DNA of 64,000 nt from Shewanella intestini (GCF_018221465.1 NZ_JAAIKR010000012.1:1-64000); one strand, 5' to 3'; positions 34,951-46,399 are shown, numbered from the stretch's first letter. Numbers and translations are program-made. The notes: generated by a model not told the origin, from the letters alone.

Positions 34951-36165
34951 ATGAAACTTGTTAAACAGTTCATGTTGTTAGTTATTTTTACCTTTTCAAT
35001 ATTAAGTTCTGCCGCCACCGCCAATACCACATCAGAACATTATGTTTGCCCTATGCACCCGCAAGTGGTGTCTGACAAACCTGGAACATGCCCCATTTGT
35101 GGGATGAATCTTGAACTCATTACACGCCACAATCATGACCAAGCGCTGACAGTGAATGTCTCGGGTGAAATGCAGCAAGCATTAGCAATACGCACACACA
35201 CCGTCACCCAAGAGACATTATGGAAGTTTATTAGTACTCAAGGAACAGTGGCTTATAACGAAAACACGATTGGTCACGCTCATAGTCGGGTTGACGGCTG
35301 GATGGAGTCATTAATGGTGCATAGCATCGGCCAACGGGTACAACAAGGGCAATTAGTTTATGAGCTTTACTCACCAGAATTGGTCAACGCACAAGATGAC
35401 TACATGCAAGCAATAGATTACTTCAAACAAGACGCTCAACGCGGTAAAGGATTATTGCGCAAAGCTAAGCTCCGCCTTGAGCTGTTGGGAATGAATGCCA
35501 AAACCATCAAACAAATTGAGCAAAGCCGCGAAACCATTTATCGCGTGCCCTTTTATGCACAACAAGACGGTTTTATCAGCAAGCTTAATGTTCGTCATGG
35601 CATGTATGTTCAACCCGGTGACACCTTGTTTGAAATTGTCGATTTAAGCAGTGTGTGGGTCATTGCCGATGTGTTTGAAAATGAACAAAGTTGGCTACAA
35701 CAAGGTCGTCCAGTAGCCGTATCGGCCACTGCTCAAGGGTTATTTGATATCGAATCACGCATTGATTATATCTACCCTGAACTTGATAGCACCACTAAAG
35801 CAATGCGTGTACGAATCAAACTCGATAATCCACAAAAGCAATTAAAACCGGGCACGCTGGTGCAGGTAAAGCTCTTTGGTGGCCCTAAACGTCATGTTAC
35901 CAGTGTGCCAATTGAAGCCTTAATTCTAACTGGACACGAAAATCGCGTTGTCGTGCAGCGCAATGATCAAAGTTTTAGCTCCGTGGTGGTAAAAGTCGGC
36001 ATGATGGCTCAAGGAAAAGCGGAAATTATTTCAGGGGTCGATGTCGGTGACACTGTTGTGGTTTCTGGGCAATTTTTAATTGATTCAGAAGCTAGCATTC
36101 AGGGCAGTTTGCAAAGACTGACTGATGACAACGCCGCTAATCCCCCCCCTCATGCACATCATTAA
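34951..36165 (+). CDS. cusB: CusB-like RND efflux periplasmic adaptor with heavy-metal-binding domain
   Basis: This is the membrane fusion protein of a Cu(I)/Ag(I) efflux pump, 404 residues. A signal peptide ends near residue 24. A heavy-metal-binding domain follows at about 28-55, with CPMHPQ and CPICGMNLE. Next are the barrel-sandwich and helical hairpin ([19 protein letters not shown]...), the beta-barrel ([12 protein letters not shown]) and the membrane-proximal domain. The methionines of E. coli CusB that bind copper lie in its N-terminus; here the added Cys-rich domain probably takes that role. The C-terminus is His-rich (PPPHAHH). GGAG is eight bases before the ATG. 12 bases separate it from cusA. 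Confidence 0.92.
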   Translation: MKLVKQFMLLVIFTFSILSSAATANTTSEHYVCPMHPQVVSDKPGTCPICGMNLELITRHNHDQALTVNVSGEMQQALAIRTHTVTQETLWKFISTQGTVAYNENTIGHAHSRVDGWMESLMVHSIGQRVQQGQLVYELYSPELVNAQDDYMQAIDYFKQDAQRGKGLLRKAKLRLELLGMNAKTIKQIEQSRETIYRVPFYAQQDGFISKLNVRHGMYVQPGDTLFEIVDLSSVWVIADVFENEQSWLQQGRPVAVSATAQGLFDIESRIDYIYPELDSTTKAMRVRIKLDNPQKQLKPGTLVQVKLFGGPKRHVTSVPIEALILTGHENRVVVQRNDQSFSSVVVKVGMMAQGKAEIISGVDVGDTVVVSGQFLIDSEASIQGSLQRLTDDNAANPPPHAHH

Positions 36166-36177
36166 TCGGAGCGCACT

Positions 36178-39100
36178 ATGTTAGCAACAATCATCAGCGC
36201 ATCGATAAAACAGCGCACATTGGTGTTAGTACTTACTGCGGTTATCGCATTAATTGGCTACCAAGCCATGCGTACGACCCCTTTAGATGCCTTACCTGAC
36301 TTGTCAGATGTTCAAGTTATTGTAAAAACAGCTTATCCCGGTCAAGCACCGCAACAAGTTGAAGAACAAGTCACTTACCCTTTATCGAGTGCCATGTTAG
36401 CCGTACCAGGCGCAAAAACTGTTCGTGGGTTTTCCATGTTTGGTGACTCATATGTGTATATCATTTTTGAAGACGGCACTGACATTTACTGGGCACGCTC
36501 ACGAGTATTGGAGTACTTGTCACAAACCCAAAGCCTACTGCCTGCCAATGTCAGCCCCACATTAGGCCCAGATGCATCAGGCGTTGGCTGGGTATTTCAA
36601 TACGCGTTAGTCGATCGCAGCGGTAATAATGACCTAGCCCAACTGCGCTCATTACAAGATTGGTTTTTAAAACTTGAATTGCAAAGCGTGGCTGGCGTGT
36701 CTGAAATCGCCACCATCGGCGGTATGGAGCAAGCTTACCAAATCATTGTTGACCCACATAAGTTGGCGCTTTATCAAATTGATTTAATGACCGTTAAAAA
36801 TGCCCTTGATCAATCTAATAGCTCGGCAGGTGGCTCGGTCATTGAAATGGCCGAAGCTGAATACATGCTGACTTCAACAGGTTACCGCCAAACACTTGCC
36901 GACTTTAAACACATACCGTTAGGCATTGTGTCAGCATCTGGCACACCTGTGCTGATGAAAGATGTGGCTCACCTTAGAGTCGGCCCTATGGCAAGACGCG
37001 GCATTGCAGAGCTTGATGGTCAAGGTGAAGTTGTTGGCGGCATTGTCGTCATGCGCTATGGCGAAAACGCTCTTAATACCATTAATAACGTCAAAGATAA
37101 GCTTAAACAAATTGAGCAAGGTTTGCCTGACGGCGTGGAGTTAGTGATCACTTACGATCGCTCAGAGTTAATCCTCAATTCCGTCGATAACTTAACCCAT
37201 AAAGTTCTGGAAGAAATGTTAGTCGTGGCTGTTATCTGCTTGATTTTCTTGCTGCACGCCCGTTCAACCTTGGTGGCAATCATCTCACTTCCAATCTCAA
37301 TATTAGTCAGTTTTATTGTTATGAACCTGATTGGGGTTAACGCCAATATTATGAGTCTAGGTGGCATTGCCATCGCCATTGGCGCTATTGTCGATGCCGC
37401 CATTGTGATGGTAGAAAATACCCACAAACACTTAGAACGCTACCGAGCACAACATGATGGCCAACCTCCGGTTGGAGAAGCCCATTGGCAGCTGGTAAAA
37501 AACGCCGCTATTGAAGTTGGGCCGGCATTATTTTTCAGCTTGTTAATCATCACCTTGAGCTTTGTGCCAGTGTTTGCTTTAGAGGCGCAAGAAGGTCGGT
37601 TATTTCATCCGCTTGCCTATACCAAAACCTTTGCTATGGCAGCTAGCGCGTTACTTGCTATTACCTTAATCCCAGTATTAATGGGCTATTTTGTGCGAGG
37701 TAAGATACCCGCTGAGAAAAAGAACCCGGTTAGCCGAGTGCTGATTGCCATTTACCAGCCATTGCTACATCGAGTGCTTCGCTTCCCTAAAGTGACCATT
37801 TTGTTGGCTTTACTCGCCCTTGCCAGTGCCAGTTACCCAATGATGAAAATGGGCAGTGAATTTATGCCAGAGCTAGAAGAAGGCGATTTATTGTATATGC
37901 CAACCACATTACCGAGTGTCAGTGCAGCCAAAGCCGCCCAAATATTGCAGCAAACCGATCGGTTAATTAAAACCGTACCTGAGGTAAAGAGCGTATTCGG
38001 TAAAGTTGGCCGCGCTATCACCGCAACCGACCCTGCACCACTGACCATGTTAGAAACCACCATCATGCTAAACCCTAGAAGTACTTGGCGCGAGGGCATG
38101 ACATTAACCTCCATTATTGAAGAGTTACAACGTACGGTACGCGTACCGGGGATGACCAACGCTTGGGTGCAACCCATCAAAACCCGAATTGATATGTTAT
38201 CCACCGGGGTGAGAACACCTGTGGGGATTAAAATTTCAGGCGCAGACATAGATGAACTTCAACGTATTGGCAGTGAAATAGAAGCCGTTGTCAGCCAGTT
38301 GCCTGGCACGCTATCGGCCTTTGCTCAGCGCACCTCTGGTGGCCGTTATATTGATATTGAACCAAATCTTATCAATGCAGCACGTTACGGCATGACCTTA
38401 AATGACATTCAAGATGTGGTGCAAATGGCTATTGGTGGTATGCAAGTGGGCCAGTCTATTCAAGGCCAAGAACGTTACCCAATTAATATTCGCTATCCTC
38501 GGGCGTTGCGCGACAACATTGATAAATTGCATAACTTACCTATTGTCACCAAAAGCGGCAAATACCTACCACTGAAAAATATTGCTACCTTAACCATTCG
38601 TGACGGTGCGCCAATGCTAGCCAGTGAAAATGGTCGCTTAATTAGTTGGGTATTTATCGACTTACAGGATGTGTCCATTGGCGAGTACATTACCACCGCA
38701 CAGGCAGCATTAGATAAGCACATTACATTACCCGCACGTTATAGCTACAGCTTTGCTGGCCAATATGAGTATATGCAGCGCGTTGAGGCCAAAATGAAGT
38801 GGTTGATCCCAGTGATGCTGGCCGTCATCTTTATGCTGTTAATGATGACATTTAGCTCTGTCGTTCAAGCCAGTGTCATTATGCTGAGTTTACCGTTTGC
38901 GTTAGTTGGCAGCGCATGGTTGTTGTTTGCACTTAATTATCATTTTTCAGTGGCGGTTGCCGTTGGCATGATAGCCCTAGCGGGAGTGGCGGCAGAGTTT
39001 GGCGTCGTCATGCAAGTGTATTTAAATAACAGCATTAACGATAGGAAATTGGCAGGCAACTTTAACCATCGCGGCGACTTAATTAGCGCGCTAATTGACG

Positions 39101-39315
39101 GTGCAGTGATGCGAATACGCCCTAAAGCCATGACCGTTGCCACCATCTTTTTTGGCTTATTACCCATTATGTGGGGCAGCGGCAGTGGTAACGAGGTGAT
39201 GCAAAAAATTGCCGCACCGATGATTGGCGGCATGATAACCGCGCCACTATTGTCGCTATTTGTTATCCCTGCAGTTTATTTGCTAATTTACGGCCGTAAA
39301 TTAGCACTGAGGTAA
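36178..39315 (+). CDS. cusA: CusA-like heavy-metal efflux RND transporter
   Basis: This 1045-residue inner-membrane proton-driven pump for Cu(I)/Ag(I) is of the HME-RND type. It opens with the family segment TTPLDALPDLSDVQVIVKT. Membrane helix 4 has the proton-relay carboxylates of the family (SLGGIAIAIGAIVDAAIVMVEN). Methionine-rich segments in the porter domain (RTPVGIKISG... region; MAIGGMQVGQ) fit a methionine relay. Full length and uninterrupted. No outer-membrane CusC channel gene is present in the cluster, so it must use TolC or a channel encoded elsewhere. Copper rather than zinc is inferred from similarity and from the CusB domain. Confidence 0.93.
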   Translation: MLATIISASIKQRTLVLVLTAVIALIGYQAMRTTPLDALPDLSDVQVIVKTAYPGQAPQQVEEQVTYPLSSAMLAVPGAKTVRGFSMFGDSYVYIIFEDGTDIYWARSRVLEYLSQTQSLLPANVSPTLGPDASGVGWVFQYALVDRSGNNDLAQLRSLQDWFLKLELQSVAGVSEIATIGGMEQAYQIIVDPHKLALYQIDLMTVKNALDQSNSSAGGSVIEMAEAEYMLTSTGYRQTLADFKHIPLGIVSASGTPVLMKDVAHLRVGPMARRGIAELDGQGEVVGGIVVMRYGENALNTINNVKDKLKQIEQGLPDGVELVITYDRSELILNSVDNLTHKVLEEMLVVAVICLIFLLHARSTLVAIISLPISILVSFIVMNLIGVNANIMSLGGIAIAIGAIVDAAIVMVENTHKHLERYRAQHDGQPPVGEAHWQLVKNAAIEVGPALFFSLLIITLSFVPVFALEAQEGRLFHPLAYTKTFAMAASALLAITLIPVLMGYFVRGKIPAEKKNPVSRVLIAIYQPLLHRVLRFPKVTILLALLALASASYPMMKMGSEFMPELEEGDLLYMPTTLPSVSAAKAAQILQQTDRLIKTVPEVKSVFGKVGRAITATDPAPLTMLETTIMLNPRSTWREGMTLTSIIEELQRTVRVPGMTNAWVQPIKTRIDMLSTGVRTPVGIKISGADIDELQRIGSEIEAVVSQLPGTLSAFAQRTSGGRYIDIEPNLINAARYGMTLNDIQDVVQMAIGGMQVGQSIQGQERYPINIRYPRALRDNIDKLHNLPIVTKSGKYLPLKNIATLTIRDGAPMLASENGRLISWVFIDLQDVSIGEYITTAQAALDKHITLPARYSYSFAGQYEYMQRVEAKMKWLIPVMLAVIFMLLMMTFSSVVQASVIMLSLPFALVGSAWLLFALNYHFSVAVAVGMIALAGVAAEFGVVMQVYLNNSINDRKLAGNFNHRGDLISALIDGAVMRIRPKAMTVATIFFGLLPIMWGSGSGNEVMQKIAAPMIGGMITAPLLSLFVIPAVYLLIYGRKLALR

Positions 39316-39347
39316 TAACCTTAGCGAAATTTATTTACACGTTTACC

Positions 39348-39383
39348 TGCCAATATAGAGATGATTAATGCGCTATATTGGCA
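39348..39383. other. Perfect hairpin downstream of cusA
   Basis: TGCCAATATAG (39348-39358) and CTATATTGGCA (39373-39383) are perfect 11-base arms. No T-tract follows, so it may stabilise the cusA mRNA end rather than terminate. Apart from this hairpin and the terminator at 39586-39615, I see nothing in the gap 39316-39668. Confidence 0.6.
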
Positions 39384-39585
39384 AGGTAATGTTAAGCAAG
39401 AGCGACAAGACCAGCAAGATTTGGAAGAATGTTGTTCTATATTGGTGGCTTACAGAAAATCCGCTCAAATCGCAATAGGGATAATTGTAGGTAGACGATA
39501 GCAACTCAACGCTTTATCGCGCGAAGTTAAAAATGAACAGAGTGCACCTCCACTCACTCATTCGCGGTGCATTTATTACAGACAT

Positions 39586-39615
39586 AAAAAAACCAGCATT
39601 GCTGCTGGTTTTTTT
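39586..39615. terminator. Bidirectional terminator between cusA and ssb
   Basis: AACCAGCA and TGCTGGTT flank a short loop, with A7 before and T7 after. Confidence 0.88.
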
Positions 39616-39668
39616 AGATATGTTGCATTTAAAAACGGTTATTGTGGCGTGTTTAAATGACGTAAGAT

Positions 39669-40403
39669 CTAGAACGGAATATCGTCATCCCAACCTTCAT
39701 CCAAATCTGGAGTGAAGTTTTGGTTTTGGCTCTGATTTTGTTGCTGCGGCTGCTGTGGCTGCGGCGCAGGACGTTGAGCGGGACGATTTTGTGGTTGGAA
39801 ATTACCTTGTGGAGTCGCTGCCGGTTTAGGTTGGTAAGCAGGCTGACCACCTTGCGGTGCAGGAGCGGCTTGATTTTGCCCTTGTTGCGGTGCTTGGTTT
39901 TGATTATAACCTTGGTTTTGACCTTGTGGAGCACTGTTACGTTGCTGCGGTTGAGGCTGCTGACGTTGTTGACTCTGATTTTGGTAACCGCCTTGGTTTT
40001 GATTTTGGAAACCACCTTGGTTCTGATTTTGATAACCGCCACCTTGGTTGTCACCACCTGAATTGCGGCTATCAAGCATTTGCATTTCCATAGCGTTAAT
40101 TTCAGTTTTGTAGCGGTCTTGACCCGTAGTTTGATCCTGCCATTTATTGGTTTGCAATTTACCTTCTAAGTAAACTTTTGAGCCTTTTTTAAGGTACTCA
40201 CCCGCAATTTCCGCTAAACGACGGTACATGACGATATTGTGCCACTCAGTACGTTCTTGGATTTGACCTTGTTGGTCTTTCCACGATTCACTGGTCGCAA
40301 CAGTAAAATTGGCTACTGCGTTACCATTTGGCATATAACGCACTTCAGGATCTTTACCTAAATTACCCACCAAAATTACTTTATTTACACCACGACTGGC
40401 CAT
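39669..40403 (-). CDS. ssb: Single-stranded DNA-binding protein SSB
   Basis: The 244-residue protein coats single-stranded DNA in replication and repair. The OB-fold spans about residues 1-110 ([68 protein letters not shown]). A long linker of Gln, Asn, Gly and Pro follows (about 118-228, with [11 protein letters not shown]-type repeats). The acidic tip DDDIPF binds partner proteins. It is longer than E. coli SSB (178) because of the linker. The ATG at 40403 follows GGAG; the TTG directly before it is not used. It is separated from uvrA by the transporter gene, and I did not find a LexA box. Confidence 0.95.
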   Translation of the reverse strand: MASRGVNKVILVGNLGKDPEVRYMPNGNAVANFTVATSESWKDQQGQIQERTEWHNIVMYRRLAEIAGEYLKKGSKVYLEGKLQTNKWQDQTTGQDRYKTEINAMEMQMLDSRNSGGDNQGGGYQNQNQGGFQNQNQGGYQNQSQQRQQPQPQQRNSAPQGQNQGYNQNQAPQQGQNQAAPAPQGGQPAYQPKPAATPQGNFQPQNRPAQRPAPQPQQPQQQNQSQNQNFTPDLDEGWDDDIPF

Positions 40404-40463
40404 CAAAATCTCCTGAGACGTTCTTAATAATCTTAAATATGTTTCTAGCGATCTAAAAAAGAT

Positions 40464-41831
40464 CTAACTGACAGAGCCTAACACAGCTCGGGCTTCGCTC
40501 AAATTGAAATTATCATCAACCTTTAGGTAAGCCACTTTTTCCTCAACCACAACAATCGCTTCAACCACACCGGTTAATTCACTCAATTGTGCCGCCATAT
40601 GTTGAGCATGTTCACGGTCATTAAATACGGCATTTAACGTATAGCTTTTTAATAACACGGGATTTTTCATGCCTAAGGTTAAAAATAACCACACGGCTAT
40701 CAATACTAACCCTGCAAAAAATACTCCAGAAGCACCTAGATATTGATACGCACCGCCGCCAATCATACCACCACAAAACGCCCCTAAAAATTGGCTAGTT
40801 GAATATACGCCCATCGCTGAGCCTTTATCACCATTAGGACAAAATTTAGCAATTAAGCTTGGTAATGACGCTTCTAAATAGTTAAAGCCGGTGAAAAATA
40901 GCAACACTGCCACACTTAACACCCATAAATTGTCAGCAAATGCAGCCATTGATGCTAAGGCAATCATCAAAATCACCAGCGCAATTTGGAACATGGTTTT
41001 GGTGTTATTGCGTTTCACCCCAATCACAATTAACGGCACCATTAAGAAAAATGCCCCAATAAAAGCAGGGAAATACAACATCCAATGCTTTTCTTTAATC
41101 AATCCAGCGTCCACTAAATCAAGCGGTAATGCCACAAACACGGCTGTTAACACTAAATGTAGAATAAATATCCCGGCATCGAGCCTAAATAATTGCGGGT
41201 CACGCAACATGCGTTTTAGCTTTTCAGGCGCGGCAGTTGTATCACCTTTAGGTGCTTGGGTAACGGGGTTTGGCACAAACAATAAAACAATAAACATGCC
41301 GGCAATAGCCAATACACCAGTTAAATAAAACAAGCCGCTTAATCCAAGTGCTTGCGTAGCAATTGGGCCTATCAGTAACGACAAGGCAAAAGATAACCCA
41401 ATACAAATACCAATAATGGCCATGACTTTGGTGCGCTGTTCATCACGGGTTAAGTCTGCTGCAAGTGCTAATACCGCAGCAGCAATCGCCCCCATACCTT
41501 GTATGGCTCGTCCAAGCACGACGCCATAAATCGTATCAGACATCGCAGCCACGACACTACCAATAGCAAATAACACCAAACCAATTAGAATGATGGGCTT
41601 ACGGCCATACTTATCAGACAACATTCCCATTGGAATTTGTAACATGGCTTGGGTTAAGCCGTATGCACCAATTGCGATACCCACCCAAAGTGGTGAAAAA
41701 CCTTCGAGATGCTGACCATAAAGCGCAAATACGGGCATGATCATAAAAAGTCCCATCATGCGCAAGCCAAATACACTTGCTAATGACGCGGCGACTTTTT
41801 TCTCAACTCCTGACAGTCCATTACTGGCCAT
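40464..41831 (-). CDS. MFS transporter with C-terminal YAM-like domain (YajR-like)
   Basis: The 455-residue inner-membrane protein has 12 predicted helices (about 15-385) with motif A GMLSDKYGRKP and the helix 5 stretch GAIAAAVLALAADLTRDEQR. The last 65 residues form a small ferredoxin-like fold (LNAVFNDREHAQHMAAQLSEL...VAYLKVDD), as in the YAM domain of E. coli YajR. Substrate is unknown. It is divergent from uvrA, and is 60 bases upstream of ssb in the same direction, so the two may be co-transcribed. Confidence 0.85.
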   Translation of the reverse strand: MASNGLSGVEKKVAASLASVFGLRMMGLFMIMPVFALYGQHLEGFSPLWVGIAIGAYGLTQAMLQIPMGMLSDKYGRKPIILIGLVLFAIGSVVAAMSDTIYGVVLGRAIQGMGAIAAAVLALAADLTRDEQRTKVMAIIGICIGLSFALSLLIGPIATQALGLSGLFYLTGVLAIAGMFIVLLFVPNPVTQAPKGDTTAAPEKLKRMLRDPQLFRLDAGIFILHLVLTAVFVALPLDLVDAGLIKEKHWMLYFPAFIGAFFLMVPLIVIGVKRNNTKTMFQIALVILMIALASMAAFADNLWVLSVAVLLFFTGFNYLEASLPSLIAKFCPNGDKGSAMGVYSTSQFLGAFCGGMIGGGAYQYLGASGVFFAGLVLIAVWLFLTLGMKNPVLLKSYTLNAVFNDREHAQHMAAQLSELTGVVEAIVVVEEKVAYLKVDDNFNLSEARAVLGSVS

Positions 41832-42122
41832 GAAATTGCCTTTTCTACGTTAAAATTTAAAGAGCGCATGTTAGCACAGCGAAAGAACTAAGCTCAAAAG
41901 GAAATCACACTTTGCTTATAAAGCAGTGATTGATATTCATCATGTTGATAATTTAATCGCATTGCGTTCTGTTTGTCGCAAATCAACCTCACAAAAACCC
42001 GTTTATGTTTCCACATTTGGCTGACTCGATTGCCTTAATCGGCAACTAAATTGTGCTAAAACCATCATTAAAACTGTGCGATACTGCCCTATTATGTTTG
42101 GTACTAGAGTGAAGAGTGTTCG

Positions 42123-44978
42123 ATGGACAAAATTGAAATACGCGGAGCAAGAACTCACAACTTAAAGAACATTGACTTAACTATCCCGCGGGATAAGCTC
42201 ATTGTGATTACCGGCTTGTCAGGGTCAGGAAAGTCCTCTTTAGCGTTTGATACATTATATGCTGAAGGACAACGTCGTTATGTTGAGTCGCTTTCTGCCT
42301 ATGCGCGTCAGTTCCTTAGCTTAATGGAAAAGCCCGATGTTGATCATATTGAAGGCTTAAGTCCGGCGATTTCAATCGAGCAAAAGTCCACCTCTCACAA
42401 CCCACGCTCCACCGTGGGCACGATTACCGAAATTTACGATTACCTCAGATTATTATTTGCCCGCGTTGGTGAACCTCGATGCCCGACTCACGGCGCACCA
42501 CTTGCTGCACAAACGGTCAGCCAAATGGTCGATAAAGTATTAACTCTGCCTGACAGCAGTCGCCAAATGCTATTAGCGCCAGTGGTTAACGATCGTAAAG
42601 GTGAGCATGTAAAATTACTTGAAAGCCTGTCAGCTCAAGGTTACATCCGTGCCCGTATTGACGGTGAAGTGTGTGATCTAACGGATCCTCCAACCCTTGA
42701 CTTACATGTAAAGCACACCATTGAAGTAGTCGTTGACCGCTTTAAAGTGCGCGCGGATCTCAAGCAACGTTTAGCGGAGTCTTTTGAAACCGCACTTGAA
42801 CTGTCGGGCGGTATTGCAAAAATCGCCTCTATGGATGGCAGCGATGAAGAAGAGTTAGTGTTTTCAGCTAACTTCGCCTGTCCGGTGTGCGGATATTCAA
42901 TGGCCGAGCTAGAGCCACGGATATTTTCTTTCAATAACCCCGCAGGAGCATGTCAAACTTGTGATGGTTTAGGTCACCAGCAATTTTTTGACCCTGAACG
43001 GGTAGTCACTAATGATGATTTGTCACTGGCAGGTGGCGCGATTCGAGGTTGGGATCGTCGTAACTTTTATTACTTTCAAATGCTCACATCCTTATCTGAG
43101 CATTATAAATTTGATGTTGAGCAACCTTATGCCAGCCTCAGCGATAAAGTGAAAAAGATCGTCTTATTTGGCTCAGGCAAAACGAAAATCGCCTTTAAAT
43201 ACGTCAATGACCGTGGCGACGTAGTGATACGTAATCATCCGTTTGAAGGTATTTTAAATAATATGGATCGCCGTTACCGCGAAACCGAAAGTAACTCGGT
43301 ACGTGAAGAGCTATCTAAATTCATTAATATGCAACCCTGTAACAGTTGTGGCGGCTCACGCTTACGTGAAGAAGCCCGTAACGTGTTTATTGGCGACCTT
43401 AACCTGCCTACCTTAACCACATGGTCAATTGGTGAAGCTAAAGACTATTTCGACGGCGTCAGCTTTGAAGGCCAACGGGCGCAAATTGCTGAAAAAATCT
43501 TAAAAGAAATTAGCGAACGCTTAGGTTTCTTAGTCAATGTCGGGCTTAACTATTTAAGCTTATCACGCTCAGCTGACACCTTATCTGGCGGTGAAGCGCA
43601 ACGTATTCGCTTAGCCAGCCAAATTGGTGCTGGGCTCGTTGGGGTGATGTACGTGTTAGATGAGCCTTCAATTGGTTTGCATCAACGTGACAACGAACGC
43701 TTACTGCAAACGCTAATTCACCTTCGTGATTTAGGTAACACCGTCATTGTGGTTGAGCACGATGAAGATGCGATTCGCATGGCTGACCACGTGATTGATA
43801 TTGGTCCTGGTGCAGGGGTTCACGGCGGAGAAGTGATTGCAGAAGGTACGTTAGATGACATCATTAATTGTCCTAATTCTGTCACTGGGCAATATATTTC
43901 TGGCACCAAGCAAATCCACATTAGCGATAACCGCACTAAAATCGACACCAAAAAAGTCATTGAGCTAAAAGGTGCGAGCGGTAATAACCTGAAAGATGTC
44001 GACTTAACCATTCCTGTTGGGCTATTAACTTGCGTCACTGGGGTGTCAGGTTCGGGTAAATCGACACTCATTAACGACACCTTCTATAAAATTGCTCACC
44101 GTGAATTAAACGGTGCCACCGTGGATGAACCTGCACCGTATAAAAGCATTAACGGCATGGATAATTGCGACAAAGTTGTCGAAATAGACCAAAGCCCGAT
44201 TGGGCGTACCCCTCGCTCAAATCCGGCCACTTACACCGGTATTTTCACCCCAATCCGTGAATTATTTGCTGGTACACAAGAGTCGCGCACTCGCGGTTAC
44301 CAAGTAGGACGGTTCTCGTTTAATGTTAAAGGCGGTCGCTGTGAAGCCTGCCAAGGTGATGGCTTGATTAAGGTAGAAATGCACTTTTTACCTGACGTTT
44401 ACGTGCCGTGTGATTCATGTAAAGGCAAACGCTATAACCGCGAAACCTTAGAGGTCAAATACAAAGGCAAGAACATTCATGAAGTGTTGCAAATGACGGT
44501 TGAAGACGCGCGCACCTTCTTTGATGCGATTCCATCTATTGCCCGTAAATTGCAAACCTTAATGGATGTCGGCCTGTCGTATATTCGCTTAGGCCAAAGT
44601 GCAACCACCTTGTCTGGCGGTGAAGCGCAGCGGGTTAAACTTGCAAAAGAGCTGTCTAAACGCGACACAGGCAAAACCCTGTATATTTTAGATGAACCGA
44701 CAACAGGCTTGCACTTTGCCGACATTCAACTGCTGCTTGAAGTCCTGCATCGCTTGAAATCACAAGGTAATACCATTGTGGTAATTGAGCATAATTTAGA
44801 TGTCATTCAAACTGCCGATTGGATTATTGATCTTGGCCCTGAAGGCGGCCAAGGTGGCGGCGAGATATTAGTCACAGGCACACCTGAAGATGTTGCCAAA
44901 CACAAAACCTCGCACACGGCTCGCTTCTTAAAGCCGATGCTAGCACTACATAAACAGCGGGCTAAAAGTAAAAAGTAG
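42123..44978 (+). CDS. uvrA: UvrABC excision nuclease subunit UvrA
   Basis: This damage-recognition ATPase of nucleotide excision repair has 951 residues. It has two ABC modules, each split by insertions. Walker A motifs are [13 protein letters not shown] near the start and [13 protein letters not shown] near residue 643. Zinc sites are [28 protein letters not shown] and [27 protein letters not shown] (the latter is the damage-binding one). Signatures [13 protein letters not shown] and [14 protein letters not shown] are present, with Walker [12 protein letters not shown] and [11 protein letters not shown]. Its promoter region also serves the divergent transporter; I could see no canonical LexA site CTGT-N8-ACAG there. 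Confidence 0.97.
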   Translation: MDKIEIRGARTHNLKNIDLTIPRDKLIVITGLSGSGKSSLAFDTLYAEGQRRYVESLSAYARQFLSLMEKPDVDHIEGLSPAISIEQKSTSHNPRSTVGTITEIYDYLRLLFARVGEPRCPTHGAPLAAQTVSQMVDKVLTLPDSSRQMLLAPVVNDRKGEHVKLLESLSAQGYIRARIDGEVCDLTDPPTLDLHVKHTIEVVVDRFKVRADLKQRLAESFETALELSGGIAKIASMDGSDEEELVFSANFACPVCGYSMAELEPRIFSFNNPAGACQTCDGLGHQQFFDPERVVTNDDLSLAGGAIRGWDRRNFYYFQMLTSLSEHYKFDVEQPYASLSDKVKKIVLFGSGKTKIAFKYVNDRGDVVIRNHPFEGILNNMDRRYRETESNSVREELSKFINMQPCNSCGGSRLREEARNVFIGDLNLPTLTTWSIGEAKDYFDGVSFEGQRAQIAEKILKEISERLGFLVNVGLNYLSLSRSADTLSGGEAQRIRLASQIGAGLVGVMYVLDEPSIGLHQRDNERLLQTLIHLRDLGNTVIVVEHDEDAIRMADHVIDIGPGAGVHGGEVIAEGTLDDIINCPNSVTGQYISGTKQIHISDNRTKIDTKKVIELKGASGNNLKDVDLTIPVGLLTCVTGVSGSGKSTLINDTFYKIAHRELNGATVDEPAPYKSINGMDNCDKVVEIDQSPIGRTPRSNPATYTGIFTPIRELFAGTQESRTRGYQVGRFSFNVKGGRCEACQGDGLIKVEMHFLPDVYVPCDSCKGKRYNRETLEVKYKGKNIHEVLQMTVEDARTFFDAIPSIARKLQTLMDVGLSYIRLGQSATTLSGGEAQRVKLAKELSKRDTGKTLYILDEPTTGLHFADIQLLLEVLHRLKSQGNTIVVIEHNLDVIQTADWIIDLGPEGGQGGGEILVTGTPEDVAKHKTSHTARFLKPMLALHKQRAKSKK

Positions 44979-45179
44979 TCTCAAGTACGCAGTTCACTTA
45001 ATGAACTCAAACATTAACCGTGGCGTATTGAACTAACGCAATAGTTTCAACCCATAACCTTAACCAATGCCAGTGACTGTAACCAGCTCATTGGCATCAA
45101 AAACAGACGCAAGATGAAAGGCTTAATAGCGACTATGCTTAATGCAAGTTGCTTAGCCTGACATCATTTTGGAGCGTCT

Positions 45180-46277
45180 TTGCCCGATTACCATTTATTG
45201 CCTTGGTCCACATTCCTTATTCTTGCAATGTTATTACTGGCCAGTGCATGCAGCAGCCAATATCAATGCAAACAACCCTTTGAGCACCATTGGGTTAACC
45301 TAAAACAGCTTCAAACCGATGTTGAAATACTGAGCGCCGACAACATGGCGGGACGTAAAACTCAAACAATGGGGTCAATCAAGGCACAAACCTACCTTAG
45401 TCAACGCTTTAGCCAAATCGGCTTACAACCATGGTTAACTCAACAAGCCCAACAAGCTCAACAAGCCCAACAAGCCCAACAAGCCCAACAAGCCCAACAA
45501 GCTCAACAAGCTCAACAAGCTCAACAAGAACACCACACCATTTATCACAACAATACAGCCGCTGCGTTTAAACAATCTTTTAAGTTTGATTATCAATTTA
45601 GTCGTCTCATCGGGGTTAACCTTGTCGCGGTAAGTCCAGCCAAGCAACCGTCTCATCGTTGGCGGGTAATCACCGCTCACTATGATCATTTAGGGCAGCG
45701 GGGGCATAAGATTTTTAATGGCGCCGATGACAATGCATCGGGTGTCAGCGGCATGCTGGCTATCGCCAAACAATGGCCTCAAATGCCGATAAGTAAACAG
45801 GTAAATTTGTTGGTGGTTGCTACCGATGCAGAAGAGTTAGGGCTTCATGGTGGTTATGCCATTGTGCAGCGTATTATTGAACAACAACACATGCACGTAG
45901 AACTGGTGCTTAATCTCGATATGATAGGTCACGCGCCTCGATCTAACAGTATCTACATTGCAGGCGATAACAATATCATCGATTTTAGCTCGCTAAAGTG
46001 GCAACTTTATCAGCAAAACAATCTGTGTATTGCCACTAAACGCGGCATTTTAAAAAATAGTCGTTTGCATCGCGTTAACTGGTTACGCGCCTCTGATCAC
46101 TACCCATTTCATCAGGCGAATATCCCATGGGTTTACCTTGGCGTACCGCCTCATAAACATTACCATCAAACCACGGATACTGCTGATACGCTTAACTATT
46201 GGTTCATGGCAGCCGTTATTGAGTCAGCGATATTAATACTGGATGCCAAGCCACAACCGCGTAAGAATAATCAGTAA
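45180..46277 (+). CDS. M28-family aminopeptidase lipoprotein with a Gln-Gln-Ala repeat
   Basis: This 365-residue zinc peptidase is likely anchored in the envelope; the signal peptide ends in the lipobox LASAC. The M28 domain spans about residues 140-345, with metal ligands and catalytic residues in [36 protein letters not shown] and [11 protein letters not shown]. At residues 88-116 nine QQA triplets and one QQE form a low-complexity insert, between a presumed lead domain and the catalytic core. The TTG start is supported by GGAG five bases before it; no ATG precedes the signal peptide. A 9-bp DNA repeat encodes the insert. Confidence 0.85.
   Translation: MPDYHLLPWSTFLILAMLLLASACSSQYQCKQPFEHHWVNLKQLQTDVEILSADNMAGRKTQTMGSIKAQTYLSQRFSQIGLQPWLTQQAQQAQQAQQAQQAQQAQQAQQAQQAQQEHHTIYHNNTAAAFKQSFKFDYQFSRLIGVNLVAVSPAKQPSHRWRVITAHYDHLGQRGHKIFNGADDNASGVSGMLAIAKQWPQMPISKQVNLLVVATDAEELGLHGGYAIVQRIIEQQHMHVELVLNLDMIGHAPRSNSIYIAGDNNIIDFSSLKWQLYQQNNLCIATKRGILKNSRLHRVNWLRASDHYPFHQANIPWVYLGVPPHKHYHQTTDTADTLNYWFMAAVIESAILILDAKPQPRKNNQ
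45441..45527 (+). repeat. In-frame 9-bp tandem repeat (CAACAAGCY) in the M28 peptidase gene
   Basis: Nine copies of CAACAAGCC or CAACAAGCT encode Gln-Gln-Ala, and a tenth ends CAACAAGAA. The unit is a multiple of three, so gain or loss of copies keeps the frame. Confidence 0.95.
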
Positions 46278-46390
46278 ATTACATCATGATTTAATACTTT
46301 AGAATTCACCTAAACACCCCATTTTACTATCAAAAATCAGGCCAGCTTTAAACAAATAAATGTTTTTTTATAGTCAAATGCGATAAAGAT

Positions 46391-46399
46391 TGCTATAAT
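46391..46399 (+). promoter_or_regulatory. Candidate deaD promoter, extended -10
   Basis: TGCTATAAT matches the extended -10 consensus TGnTATAAT. A poor -35 (TAGTCA) lies 17 bases upstream. It implies a 5' leader of about 100 bases before the deaD ATG, as is usual for cold-regulated helicase mRNAs. I saw no classical cold-box sequence. Confidence 0.55.

Noticed and set aside
34757-34954. Small plus-strand frame between the Cys/His-rich gene and cusB
   Set aside because: It overlaps the first gene in another frame and has no ribosome site.
39653-40093. Extra frames within the ssb linker region
   Set aside because: They are out-of-frame readings of the Gln/Asn-rich linker of SSB.
41832-42122. 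LexA box for uvrA
   Set aside because: No CTGT-N8-ACAG match could be found; the nearest CTGTGCGATACTG lacks the second half.
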